Of a stretch of DNA of 64,000 nucleotides, positions 25,898 to 35,424 are shown in pieces. This DNA is from an uncultured Acetatifactor sp. (GTDB lineage Bacteria; Bacillota; Clostridia; Lachnospirales; Lachnospiraceae), in contig CAJTXE010000008.1 of NCBI GenBank assembly GCA_910580225.1, positions 59,018 through 123,017 on the forward strand. Direction: 5' to 3'. A program made the translations under genes and the position numbers. Each line of letters opens with the position of its first letter. Position 1 is the stretch's first letter. The notes below the pieces were generated by a model. The model did no database searches. It was not told where the DNA came from and worked only from the letters and a program-made list of their open reading frames with translations.

Positions 25898-26663
25898 ATT
25901 TTCTCCTTTATCTGTGTCTTACCACTGACCCGGTTGCGGCCGCGCCGTCCCTGTCATTATCTGTACGCGGACTCGTTCCGCTTCTGCCCTCCATCCGGGG
26001 ATTTGTGTTTTCTGCTTTTAACTCTTTCTCCACGTTTTGACCGCGGACTTCCCATAATCCAGCAGGGAAGACTTCCTCTGCACGGGCCTGTACAGAATCT
26101 AGCAGGGGAGATTTTATCCCGACTCGCCGCGCGGCCCGTGCTCCGCTTCAGCGGCAAACTTCCGCTGCACGGACCTGTGCATAAAAAAAGCAAGCGACAC
26201 TTCTATCACTTGCTTAAAAAATCTCTGTCATTCCTTTTTGCCCTTGCCCCCGCTCTCCCGGGCCGCCCTGCTATGAAAACAACAGATATATGGTTTTTAG
26301 AGTCTATATAGCAAATATTTTACTTTTACTACTCTTATTGACCGTTTCACAAGTTAGATGTGCATAAGCACCGGTTTATAGTCACCAACTTATAAAATTT
26401 GAGCTTTTAACTCAATCAATAAGGCAACACAGTTGCCAAAATATTTACATGGAAGACTCTTTCTCTCTGTTTTCCACTGGTTTTACTGCATTCGGCAGCA
26501 ACCCGGTTACACAAAATCTGCCCCTGGGGCTGTTTCCTGCCTGAAATATGATTCTACTATAGCATACCTGCTGTCTGTTCGTCAATTACAATTTGTCCCG
26601 AATTTCGGAAACAGCCAAGCTCATCCGCCTGGCCCTACGACAACGCAATGGGAGCTGCGCAGC
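25898..26663. other. Intergenic region between speD and the solute-binding protein gene
   Basis: No convincing gene in about 765 bp. It holds the speD 5' region, a degenerate pair of segments around CTGCACGG-CCTGT-CA about 87 bp apart (about 26070 and 26158), the terminator at 26188-26215 and an AT-rich stretch of about 300 bp. GAGCTGCGCAGCTC at 26652-26665 is a perfect palindrome over the stop codon of the next gene. Confidence 0.5.
26188..26215 (-). terminator. Terminator for the minus-strand glycan locus
   Basis: AAGCAAG / CTTGCTT stem flanked by A-runs on the left and by A-runs on the right; on the minus strand it is followed by TTTTTTT. Confidence 0.7.
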
Positions 26664-28325
26664 TCATGATTGCTGCACTCTGCGGTTAACCTCCTCGATT
26701 ACCTCCATGAGTCCCTGTTTTTTGTACTCCCCGATTATCGCCTTCCACACTTCTTCCACCGGTTCTTTCCCCAGCATAATCTCCTGGAAAATAGCGTTTG
26801 CATCTATGGAAAAGGGATCGTCCATCTGATGTACCGCCGCTGTATATTCATAATCATATTCCGGAATTCCACACTGTCTTGCTCTTTCCACCCTTTCCTC
26901 ATCCACTTTTCTGTAGGCCTCCGGAACGGTACTGGGATACTTTGCCCCATCCTGGATGCCGTTGTTCCAGGACACCAGCGAGGCCAACATCCCGATACTG
27001 AGATAGCGGTCGGAAGGCGCTTCTTCTCCCAACAGCCGAATGCTTCCATCTTCCTCCACACAATAACTCTCCCCCTCCAGGCCGAAGTGACTCAGCAGCA
27101 TTCCCTCCTCGGAAAGCAGATAATCATAGATGGCCAATATCCGCTCCAGCTTTTCGTCGCTTACCGCTGCGCTGATATAGGATTCACTCCATGCATAATC
27201 CCAGACTGTGTAGTAGGTTTCTCCGTCCACCGATGGCATCAGATCCAGAAATCGGACATCCTCCAAAAACTCAGACCCATGAATTTCTTTCCAGTACTGT
27301 ATAATATTTTCATAAGTTTTCGTATTGCTCACTCCGCCGTCAAAGCAGATGGCCGCACTTCTCCCCATCAGAAATTTCTCTTCTGCCTGAGCGGTGGTGG
27401 CCAGAAAGATATCCTGCTCAATAACCCCTTCCTGATACATATCCCGTATCAGCTGCCAGGTGGCAAGGGCATCGCTTCCCAGTTCTTTCCCTGCAAAAAT
27501 AGCCGGGACATACCTGTCCGAAGCTGTCCCTTCCGCATCTCTTTCCTGCGGTACCCAGTAAAAGTTCGTACCTCCGTTGGAAGCCAGCGGAATACTGTAT
27601 GTGAAGAGCGGCCCCATGATCATATTGTAATCCTTTGCCGTCATCCCGCTTATGCCTGTCCCTTCACTGTCCGCTTCTATGATTGCCAGAATCATCTCCC
27701 GAAATTCCTGCCAGTTCTCCGGCTCTTTTGTAATGCCGGCCTTCTGCGCCAGATCCCAACGGTAGGCAATGGTCCTGTCCTTTACGGTCTCCGCCTGTTC
27801 GGAATAGGTCTGCCGGAAAATGCAGTAGACTTTATCGTCAACTTTGCAGTATTCTGTCTCCGGATTGTCCAGATAAATCTCCAGATTGGGAAATGAGGAC
27901 AGATCTGACGGGATTTCATGCAGCAATCCTTCTCTTGCCCATTGATAGTAGCTGCTGCCGAATCTGAAATCTCCTGCGAAGAGGTCCGGCAGATCCCCCG
28001 TCTCCGCCCATAACTGAAGTTTCGTGTAATGATCGTCCCAAGTAATATTTCGGGGCACAATCGTGATATTAAACTCCTCTTCCAGTTTCTGCAAAACCTC
28101 GTCCTCCTCCCGGTTCTTCAGAAACTCGTCAATCTGCCAATAGGCAACGGAAATATCCATATGTTCTTCATACCGGGGAGGTGTATCCGTCTCCCTGTCT
28201 CCCTGGCTGCTGCATCCTCCTGTCAGCAGCATAAGCGCTGCCGCCCCAAACAGACTCCTGACAGTACCCTTTCTCCCTGTTCCCCACACAAACGTTCTCT
28301 TCGTCTGTCTTTTCCTTCTCCCCAT
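26664..28325 (-). CDS. Extracellular solute-binding lipoprotein (sugar importer)
   Basis: 553 residues. Signal peptide with lipobox LLTGGC near residue 37, then a family-1 solute-binding fold of the LplA/YtcQ type: DISVAYWQIDEFL, LPDLFAGDFRF, KAGITKEPENWQEFREMILAI. These proteins capture oligosaccharides outside the cell and hand them to LplB/YtcP permeases. The start is the ATG with AGGAGG eight bases upstream; twelve more codons are open before it. A terminator separates it from the upstream solute-binding gene, so it may be transcribed weakly by read-through or from its own promoter. Confidence 0.82.
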   Translation of the reverse strand: MGRRKRQTKRTFVWGTGRKGTVRSLFGAAALMLLTGGCSSQGDRETDTPPRYEEHMDISVAYWQIDEFLKNREEDEVLQKLEEEFNITIVPRNITWDDHYTKLQLWAETGDLPDLFAGDFRFGSSYYQWAREGLLHEIPSDLSSFPNLEIYLDNPETEYCKVDDKVYCIFRQTYSEQAETVKDRTIAYRWDLAQKAGITKEPENWQEFREMILAIIEADSEGTGISGMTAKDYNMIMGPLFTYSIPLASNGGTNFYWVPQERDAEGTASDRYVPAIFAGKELGSDALATWQLIRDMYQEGVIEQDIFLATTAQAEEKFLMGRSAAICFDGGVSNTKTYENIIQYWKEIHGSEFLEDVRFLDLMPSVDGETYYTVWDYAWSESYISAAVSDEKLERILAIYDYLLSEEGMLLSHFGLEGESYCVEEDGSIRLLGEEAPSDRYLSIGMLASLVSWNNGIQDGAKYPSTVPEAYRKVDEERVERARQCGIPEYDYEYTAAVHQMDDPFSIDANAIFQEIMLGKEPVEEVWKAIIGEYKKQGLMEVIEEVNRRVQQS

Positions 28326-28448
28326 ATAGCCTCCTGACAATCTGTCCTTACAGACCAACATTCATTCTCTCCGCAGCTCTTTCCGCCCTGCGGCATCCTT
28401 CTCCTTACAATTTCCCGCAGATCTTTCCGCCCTGAACTGCAATTTAGA

Positions 28449-28489
28449 AAAAGCTGCCCGCCAGTCTCTTCCTGGTTCGGGCAGCTTTT
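28449..28489 (-). terminator. Terminator after the acidic-tail solute-binding protein
   Basis: Perfect 12-bp stem AAAAGCTGCCCG / CGGGCAGCTTTT with a 17-nt loop; T-rich on the minus side (CTTTTTC). Confidence 0.85.
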
Positions 28490-28564
28490 GTCATATGAAT
28501 GCTGTCATATTAAGGCTGAAAGATATGCACCTTAACGATCGACATCACCCTTGGCTCCAACATC

Positions 28565-30199
28565 TTACTCGGCTTCCGCTTCGCTCTCAGCTTCTCCTTC
28601 GCCCTCGGCTTCTCCTTCACCTTCGGCTTCTCCTTCGCCCTCGGCTTCTCCTTCGCCCTCGGCTTCTCCTTCGCCCTCGGCTTCTCCTTCACCTTCGCCT
28701 TCTTCTTCGTCGGTCTTCAGATATTCCTGCATCTCTGCGTCATAGTCATGGTTATCCAGATCAGCGATAGCCGCGTCAATCTGAGACTGATAGGTCTCCA
28801 AAGCGGTCTGAGGTGTCATCTCACCGGATGTCACCTTGCCGATCATCTCGTTGATAGCGCCGTTCAGATCTCCAAAGCCGTTTACACAGTTCAGCACATT
28901 GATCTTGTTGTTGTAAATATAGGAAACCAGCTCTACGGTCTCGCTGTCGTCTGCCCAGCCTGCCAGAACGTCTTCCATCAGCTCTTCCCATTCTTCATCT
29001 GTGTCGGCAAGATCAGTGATCAGATCGTAAATCTGTGCCACTTCCTCAGGATTGTCAATACCGTTGAGCATAACCCGGCAGCCGTTCTCTTTTCCATAGC
29101 AGGACCAGTCAGTTGCGGAAGGTCCCTTGGGGAAAGGTACCCAGCCCCAATCATCGGACATAGGTGTTTCCTTATTGTTCATGTAAGCATAAGATACCCA
29201 ATACTCTTCCAGCAGCATCATAACGTTTCCGGCACGGAAGTCTGTGATCTGTGCGTCCCAGCCCTCGGTAGACCAGTCAATGGCACTGCGGTAATCAACC
29301 GTTGTGGTGAAATCCTGCAGCGCTGTCAGCGCTTCTGTTACGGCCGGGTCGTTCAAGTCAACAGTCATGCCGGAATCTGTCTTCTCTGCCACATAAGCGC
29401 CATTGGAATACAGATAGCACCATGCCAGATTCTCTCTTGCGGCAAGACCGTCAATGTCAACTGTTCCGTCACTGTCCGTATCCTGCGCAGCCGCAATAGC
29501 GATCTCCTTAAACTTCTCCCAGGTCCACTCGTCATTTTCTACTAATTCATACAGATTCGGCAGGTTGTACTGATCAAACAGTGTCTTGTTCCAGAAGATA
29601 CCATAGCGAATCTCGGGATCCTTTACCAGGAAAGCGTAGTCTTTTCCCTTATAATGTCCGGCTTCCACCACATCGGAACGCCACTTATACTCGGTCAGAT
29701 CAATGGTATCCAGATCGCTTACCGGATACAGGATGCCGCCCTCGATCAGGGAAGGAAGAATCCTGGAAGTAATGGCATAACCGATATCTACAATGGGATC
29801 CCCGGCCAGAACGCTGGTGACATAATCCGTCTGATAATCATCCAGCTCTACGAACTCGATCTTACAGTTATAATTTTCCTCTACAAAAGCAATCCGCTCT
29901 GACAGAGCAGCCTGCAGTGCATTCTCGGTAGGGTCGGGAGTCATATCATAATAGGAACCGATTCTGACTACCCTTCCTCCGAAATCGTATTTCGGCTCTT
30001 CTTCGGGTTCAGGAGTTGCCTCCGCCTCGGAGGACTCTTCGTCCACGGACGATTCAGGCGCGCTGCTCTCCTCTGAATCGGATACGGAGGCACTGCTGCT
30101 TTCTCCTGCATCATTGCCGCAGGCTGCCATGGACAATACCATGGCACCGCTCAGCATAGCTGCCATTAATTTTCTGGTGATCAGTAATTTCTTTTTCAT
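28565..30199 (-). CDS. Solute-binding lipoprotein with acidic repeat tail
   Basis: 544 residues. Lipobox LSMAAC near residue 27, then a Ser/Glu/Pro-rich linker and a family-1 solute-binding domain (VRIGSYYDMTPDPTENALQAAL, NLPNLYELVENDEWTWEKFKEIA, KGPSATDWSCYGKENG). The last 45 or so residues are a low-complexity tail of repeated Gly-Glu-Gly-Glu-Ala-Glu, which is absent from ordinary binding proteins and strongly negatively charged. Start preceded by GTGAGG. It is the last gene of the permease operon, next to two permeases with which it should form one importer. Confidence 0.85.
   Translation of the reverse strand: MKKKLLITRKLMAAMLSGAMVLSMAACGNDAGESSSASVSDSEESSAPESSVDEESSEAEATPEPEEEPKYDFGGRVVRIGSYYDMTPDPTENALQAALSERIAFVEENYNCKIEFVELDDYQTDYVTSVLAGDPIVDIGYAITSRILPSLIEGGILYPVSDLDTIDLTEYKWRSDVVEAGHYKGKDYAFLVKDPEIRYGIFWNKTLFDQYNLPNLYELVENDEWTWEKFKEIAIAAAQDTDSDGTVDIDGLAARENLAWCYLYSNGAYVAEKTDSGMTVDLNDPAVTEALTALQDFTTTVDYRSAIDWSTEGWDAQITDFRAGNVMMLLEEYWVSYAYMNNKETPMSDDWGWVPFPKGPSATDWSCYGKENGCRVMLNGIDNPEEVAQIYDLITDLADTDEEWEELMEDVLAGWADDSETVELVSYIYNNKINVLNCVNGFGDLNGAINEMIGKVTSGEMTPQTALETYQSQIDAAIADLDNHDYDAEMQEYLKTDEEEGEGEGEAEGEGEAEGEGEAEGEGEAEGEGEAEGEGEAESEAEAE
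28591..28698. repeat. 18-bp tandem repeat inside the solute-binding gene
   Basis: Six copies of an 18-bp unit (CTTCTCCTTCGCCCTCGG on the plus strand), two with C-to-A/T changes, in frame and coding for the acidic tail. Copy number change would lengthen or shorten the tail by six residues without a frameshift. Confidence 0.9.
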
Positions 30200-30276
30200 A
30201 CTTCATCCTCACTTTCTTATTTGTCTATATAAACGGTGATTCCGGATCACCGCATATATACATGGTTATCTGCATT

Positions 30277-31245
30277 TTATCCTACAATACCTGACCGCTC
30301 AATCCCTTCCACAAAATATTTCTGACATATCAGATACAGAATAATCAGCGGCAGTACAGTCAGGATCGTACCTGTGTTGTTCATCATGGACACGAAGCCC
30401 GGACTGATGAAGTTCATAGAACCGCCGTTGTTTTCGTAAGCGCTGTATACTCTCACCGCCAGATTGCTGAGTGAGCTGGAGATCAGCCTCGTATTCTTCA
30501 GGTAGAGGGAGGTATAGAAAGAATCCGTCCACTGCCATACAAACCCGAACAGGAATACCGTCACCATCATAGGTACTGCACTTGGTACCATGATCTGGAG
30601 GAAAGTCCTCAGCTTGCCGCTTCCGTCCACAAAAGCTGCCTCCTCCAGTTCCCTGGGCATGCCCTTAAAAAACTGTCTCAGCATGTAGATATACAACCCG
30701 TTCCGGATCCCCATACAGAAACATGCCTGCAGGATAAAGGGCCAGAAAGTATCCAAAAGGTTGATGCTGCTTCCTGTAGCTGCCTGAAAGATGCCGAATA
30801 TATCAAAGAACCGATATCTCATGAACAGCGGCAGCATGATAATCTGGGGCGGCACAATCAGGGTAATGATGACACACCCAAACAGCACCTTCTTGAAAGG
30901 AAAACGGAACCGGGCAAAACCATAAGCCGCCAGCAGACAGGTAAACAGCTGCAGCAGGGAAATGCCCCCGGATAAAAGCATCGTTCTGACAAAGACAACT
31001 CCATAGTCCATTCCTTCTATGGCCATCTTGTAATTGTTCAGTGTAAAATGCTTGGCAATATATTTCACGCTGGAATCATATAGATCCCTCTCATCCATGA
31101 AGGACACACTGACTTTGGTAAACAGAGGCTGCAGGATGATAAAGCAGATACCGATGATGATAACCGCCCTGACAATATGCCCCAGCATCCTGCCCAGCTG
31201 CCATATCGTGATATTTTTTTTCACTTTCACATTATCTTTCATCAT
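30277..31245 (-). CDS. Carbohydrate ABC transporter permease (YtcP/LplC type)
   Basis: 322 residues, six hydrophobic segments. The EAA loop reads EEAAFVDGSGKLRTFLQIMVPSA, which contacts the ATPase. GGAAGG precedes two tandem ATGs; the first is used. Its start overlaps the end of the other permease by 14 bases. With that partner and the acidic-tail binding protein it makes one importer; the ATPase is not in the window and is probably a shared MsmK-type protein. Confidence 0.88.
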   Translation of the reverse strand: MMKDNVKVKKNITIWQLGRMLGHIVRAVIIIGICFIILQPLFTKVSVSFMDERDLYDSSVKYIAKHFTLNNYKMAIEGMDYGVVFVRTMLLSGGISLLQLFTCLLAAYGFARFRFPFKKVLFGCVIITLIVPPQIIMLPLFMRYRFFDIFGIFQAATGSSINLLDTFWPFILQACFCMGIRNGLYIYMLRQFFKGMPRELEEAAFVDGSGKLRTFLQIMVPSAVPMMVTVFLFGFVWQWTDSFYTSLYLKNTRLISSSLSNLAVRVYSAYENNGGSMNFISPGFVSMMNNTGTILTVLPLIILYLICQKYFVEGIERSGIVG

Positions 31246-32167
31246 AATAAAATACCTTCCTTGAGATCAGTCCTCCCACAATCAGCAGGATTACTGCGAT
31301 ACACACGAAGTAGATCCATGCCATGGCGGAACCGTAGCCATACTTTATATCATTGAAGATCGTAGACTTAATGTTCTTCATCATTTCATTGGTCTCATTG
31401 GTAAACAGATCAATGATGGTATATACACTGTTCACCAGAATGATGGGGCTGATCATCGGGAAAGTGATCTTCCAGAAATTCTCCCAGGCGGTCGCCCCCT
31501 CCATGCTGGAGGCTTCATACAGGGATGGTGATATGGATTGCAGACCCGCCAGGAAGATCAGGATCTGCACACCTGATGCCACCACGATATCATAGATCCC
31601 GTTGATGGCATTGGACAAAAATTCCGTCACCACCATAGGAAGGTTCGTATATTTGTTCAGAAGCATCATGATATTGAACATGGACTGAAATTCGTCCGCA
31701 TCCATCCCGGTGGTACTCAGGGTCTGCACCAGAAGGTCGGAATTCTCCAGCCCCAGGATTACCCCCGAGGTCAGGATCACCGGAAAGAAGAAAATACTTC
31801 TGGCAACAGCCCTTCCGCGGAACTTCTGATTGATCAGATTCGCCGCAAAGAAGCTGAAAATGATTACCAGGGGCACCTGCACCACCATCTGTCCGATTCC
31901 CGTCAGGAGATTCAGGTTAAAATCAGGGTCGATAGTCAGCGCTCTAAGGTAATGTTCCAATCCGTTGTCGGCCGCACGGCTCAATACATATCCCGTGTCA
32001 CTGACCTCCATATTGCTGATACTAAACCGGATAGACTCTATGACCATGGGCAGGAAAATGCCGAAGAATCCAATCAGGAACGGCATAATGAACAAAATGC
32101 CCGCCAGCGCCTCTTTTCCGGTCAGGGTCAGAGACCATTTTCCGTCACGCTTTTTCCAGAATCCCAT
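31232..32167 (-). CDS. Carbohydrate ABC transporter permease (LplB type)
   Basis: 311 residues with six hydrophobic segments and EAA loop YEASSMEGATAWENFWKITFPMI. It begins directly after the stop of the DUF5696-like gene (TAA then ATG), so translation is coupled. It pairs with the next permease. Confidence 0.88.
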   Translation of the reverse strand: MGFWKKRDGKWSLTLTGKEALAGILFIMPFLIGFFGIFLPMVIESIRFSISNMEVSDTGYVLSRAADNGLEHYLRALTIDPDFNLNLLTGIGQMVVQVPLVIIFSFFAANLINQKFRGRAVARSIFFFPVILTSGVILGLENSDLLVQTLSTTGMDADEFQSMFNIMMLLNKYTNLPMVVTEFLSNAINGIYDIVVASGVQILIFLAGLQSISPSLYEASSMEGATAWENFWKITFPMISPIILVNSVYTIIDLFTNETNEMMKNIKSTIFNDIKYGYGSAMAWIYFVCIAVILLIVGGLISRKVFYYDER

Positions 32168-34789
32168 TTAATCACTTCCTTTCCTGACCGCAAAATCCCT
32201 TGCGCCAATTGTGATTCCGTCCTGCTCTGCAGGCTCTTTGCCATAGTTTACATAAACCGCGCTTCCATCCTCGTAGACCGTCTTCGTCACATCCTCCTCC
32301 AGAACCTCATGCCTTATGATCAGCTGATTTTCCAGTCCTCTCAGTGCCTCTGCTACCTTCTTGTAATCCTGGGCCGCAGTGTCAAGCCAGTTTCCGTAAT
32401 GAACGGAATACAGCGCGTCGAAATCCGTCTCCTTCAGCAGGGAGTTATCCCCGTAGATCCATTTATAATACAGTCCTGCTCCGCTCTCCACACATTTGAG
32501 AAAGGTAGTCTTGTAGTCATCTGCCATATTAATGGCTTCTCCGGAATAAGGGATATATCCGTGGAGTACCATCGCGTAGAAGGGAACATCCTGGTCCAGA
32601 ATCTGGTATCCGTTGGAGCTCATGGGTGCATTGATCATATAGTCCACATAGGGCAGACTATACAGATTTCCGTTGTCCCCCATCAGCTTCCCGGTACTTT
32701 CCTCCAACGCTGAGAAACTCTCTCCGTACAATGTCAATGCCTTCTGTCTGTCCGTATAATGCTGTTCCAGATAATCCGAATACAGGAACCAGCTGGCTGT
32801 TCCAAGATTCAGGCCGCTTAAGTCGTATTTGTTCACCGCTTTTTTCAGCGCCCCGGCCACTTTGTCCGCATAATGAGGACTGATCAGATCCGCCAGTTTC
32901 TTATCCCGGCTTCCGTCTGCCTGGAAATAACTGTCCACCTTGATATCGGTATGATCAAAATACCCCGGGCCGTACTGCATGGTAGAATAGCCGTCCAGCA
33001 TTTTATCCTGGTAGACATACTGCATATCCACCGTCATGAAAGTATCTATCCCACGGGCTGCCATATCTTCCTGCAGTTCGCTGACGGATACGCCGCCCTT
33101 TTTCAGAGCGCTTACCGGCTTGACCTTCAGTGCAGCCGTACCGTGGAGACCGCCGTTCATCCAGCCGGAGTAAATCAGCTTCTGATTCTCCACCCCCAGG
33201 CCTGTCAGCTGATCCACGATCTCTTCCGCCTGTGCGAAGGTGGTCAGAGGCTCTATCGCCTTATACTTTACTCCCAGGAAGGTCTTGTAGCGGTCAATTG
33301 CGCCGATGAGCTCCGTATACAGAGGCGTCGCGCCCTCCCCCTGGCTTCTGGTAAGCACACCCTTCTCTTCCAGATATTCCCTGTAACAGGCCGCCATGCC
33401 GGAATAATCCGCCTCCTCGCCCGTAAGGAATGCGTAGCGAATCTGATAGCTTCCCGTAAAATCCTCCTGGCTGTATAGCTGATAGCTGTTGGAGGCACCT
33501 ACCATCTCGCTCAGCGCTGCCGGACCGTACTGCAGATAAGAAAATCCCGCATACACATTATTGTAAGTGGTAACCCTGCCTCCGATATCCGCGGAAATGT
33601 CCGCATAACCGGCTCCCTCCTCAATGATGGCAAACAGGGCCTGGTCTTCCGCCTTCAATCCAAACACCGGCAGTTTTATCGTGAGGGACGCATCCACCTC
33701 GGATTGTGTTTCACTCAGCACACGCCTGGACTCATCCGCTCCATAGACCATGGCATAATAGGATGTGGCAGCCGTCTTGCCGTTGTTGAAGTTAATCAGC
33801 GCGCCGCTGCCGTCCGGAACAAAGATGTATCCGTCTTCATGATTGGCAGCCCCAAAATAAGGAAGCAGGTCGATATCCACCAGATAATAACCCTCTCTGT
33901 TATAATCCACCTGTCCGGGGTCAATAGACACCACCAGATTCTCCCCCTCCAGGCGATAAACCAGAGGAACCGTAAACCAGGGATCTGTACTCTCTGCATC
34001 CGCTACGCCGCTCTGAAGTTTGTCGGCCTGAAGATCCTCTGCTGTATACCCGGCCGCCGTCATGTATTCCGCCAGTTCTTCCTTCACATAGTCCCGAACG
34101 CCGCCCCGGAGCACGTAGAAATTGCTCTCCCCAAACCCGGGATAGGTTGCCGGATATTCCTCCGTGGTAGTGGTCAGACCGCCCACCATATCAACGAAAA
34201 TATAGTTCCGGCTCATCTTCTTCTGATCACTGGCTTCCATCTTCTCCGTAAAAGCCAGAAAGCGCTCTTCTGATATGGCTTCGGGAAGCAGCAGACTGTC
34301 TGCCAGCTTTCCCATGGTATAGGTAATAGTGACCCCATCCTCGGTCCGCTGGATTTCAAACTGCCCGTTCAGGACACTGTCATTATAATTATCCATCAGA
34401 GCAGACTGCACATTTTCGTTATAATACTGCACCTGAAGCTGACTTTTCAGTATCCGCCTGTAATAAGGCGTATTCTCTTCATCCTCATCAATACCCGCGG
34501 GATTTGTGTACCACAGCTTTCCGGACTGGTTATCCATCACCGCAAGGGAAGTATCCTCCTCGTTCAGATAGAGAGAGAGAATACCATTGTCTGCTATCTT
34601 CTCCATTCCCTCCGGTTCTTCCGCAGCCTGTGCAGAAAGCGGTACCGCTCCAAAGAGCAATGTGACGGCCAATCCTGTCAGCCCCATTCTCCGGGACCGG
34701 AACTCTGTTCTTCCCCTATTGCCTTTCCTGTGCCCGCTCCGGCGGTTCCGGGACTCATCAAGGCCAAATATTCTGTCTAACATATTCAT
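32168..34789 (-). CDS. Large secreted DUF5696-like protein
   Basis: 873 residues. A basic N-terminus and a hydrophobic stretch ending in AQA form a signal peptide of about 55 residues. The body is a mixed alpha/beta protein without a recognised catalytic motif; the start of the mature part (GILSLYLNEEDTSLAVMDNQSGKLWYTNP) and the conserved association with YIP1, NHL and LplB/YtcP genes resemble the DUF5696 family. A TIM-barrel hydrolase is possible because of segments such as KLIYSGWMNGGLHG and GIDTFMTVDMQYVYQD, but this is inference. Start with AGGGG site. Confidence 0.6.
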   Translation of the reverse strand: MNMLDRIFGLDESRNRRSGHRKGNRGRTEFRSRRMGLTGLAVTLLFGAVPLSAQAAEEPEGMEKIADNGILSLYLNEEDTSLAVMDNQSGKLWYTNPAGIDEDEENTPYYRRILKSQLQVQYYNENVQSALMDNYNDSVLNGQFEIQRTEDGVTITYTMGKLADSLLLPEAISEERFLAFTEKMEASDQKKMSRNYIFVDMVGGLTTTTEEYPATYPGFGESNFYVLRGGVRDYVKEELAEYMTAAGYTAEDLQADKLQSGVADAESTDPWFTVPLVYRLEGENLVVSIDPGQVDYNREGYYLVDIDLLPYFGAANHEDGYIFVPDGSGALINFNNGKTAATSYYAMVYGADESRRVLSETQSEVDASLTIKLPVFGLKAEDQALFAIIEEGAGYADISADIGGRVTTYNNVYAGFSYLQYGPAALSEMVGASNSYQLYSQEDFTGSYQIRYAFLTGEEADYSGMAACYREYLEEKGVLTRSQGEGATPLYTELIGAIDRYKTFLGVKYKAIEPLTTFAQAEEIVDQLTGLGVENQKLIYSGWMNGGLHGTAALKVKPVSALKKGGVSVSELQEDMAARGIDTFMTVDMQYVYQDKMLDGYSTMQYGPGYFDHTDIKVDSYFQADGSRDKKLADLISPHYADKVAGALKKAVNKYDLSGLNLGTASWFLYSDYLEQHYTDRQKALTLYGESFSALEESTGKLMGDNGNLYSLPYVDYMINAPMSSNGYQILDQDVPFYAMVLHGYIPYSGEAINMADDYKTTFLKCVESGAGLYYKWIYGDNSLLKETDFDALYSVHYGNWLDTAAQDYKKVAEALRGLENQLIIRHEVLEEDVTKTVYEDGSAVYVNYGKEPAEQDGITIGARDFAVRKGSD

Positions 34790-34803
34790 CTGTGTCCCCT
34801 TTC

Positions 34804-35424
34804 CTACCGAAACCGCAGTTCCTTGTATATGGTTGTCACGAATGTAATCATCTGCTGTATTACATTAAAGAACAGCAGACCGATAAACATGATGATTCCC
34901 ATGCCTACCACCGTAATGATACAGGTAATCACCGTCTTTTTTACGCTGTACTGATGAATCACCATGGTTCCCGTGAAAATCAGGAATGCTGCCCAGAGAT
35001 AACTCACCGTGCCCAGCACATGGTAGAAGCTGCCCTCATTGGTAGTGATCATATGACTCATAACCACCATGGGAAGACGGATCAGCACGATGGGAATCAG
35101 CGAATAGCCCACTGCTGTGAGAATATCCTGCATCCTTCCCTTTCCGTCCATCAGAGAGGTGGTACACCAGTTTGCCACGCACCACAGGGTATATACCAGC
35201 ACCACCGTGATGATGTCCACCATAACATTCAGCTCCGACAGCCTGTTAAAGTTAAACAGAAAGCCTGTGTTTTGTTTCTCGATCGTAAGAGTCAGAATGG
35301 TGAGCACCACGAAGGTAAATGCCGCAGCCACGCTTCCCTTATTCTCCCTCCGCAGACCCCAGAAGCCGTCAAAGGGATGTGTAATGACATAGAACCCATA
35401 TTTCAACGTTTCGACATAAAGCAT
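34804..35424 (-). CDS. YIP1-family membrane protein
   Basis: 206 residues with five hydrophobic segments (FVVLTILTLTI, VMVDIITVVLVYTLW, LIPIVLIRLPMVV, TVSYLWAAFLIFTG, CIITVVGMGIIMFIGLLFF) and a short N-terminal soluble part with DGFWGLRRENKGS, typical of YIP1-type bacterial membrane proteins. It overlaps the end of the NHL-repeat gene by 22 bases. Function unknown; constant partner of the two flanking genes. Confidence 0.65.
   Translation of the reverse strand: MLYVETLKYGFYVITHPFDGFWGLRRENKGSVAAAFTFVVLTILTLTIEKQNTGFLFNFNRLSELNVMVDIITVVLVYTLWCVANWCTTSLMDGKGRMQDILTAVGYSLIPIVLIRLPMVVMSHMITTNEGSFYHVLGTVSYLWAAFLIFTGTMVIHQYSVKKTVITCIITVVGMGIIMFIGLLFFNVIQQMITFVTTIYKELRFR

Noticed and set aside
28591..28698. 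Regular 18-bp repeats that might suggest a CRISPR-like array
   Set aside because: Repeats are contiguous without spacers and lie in frame at the end of a coding gene.
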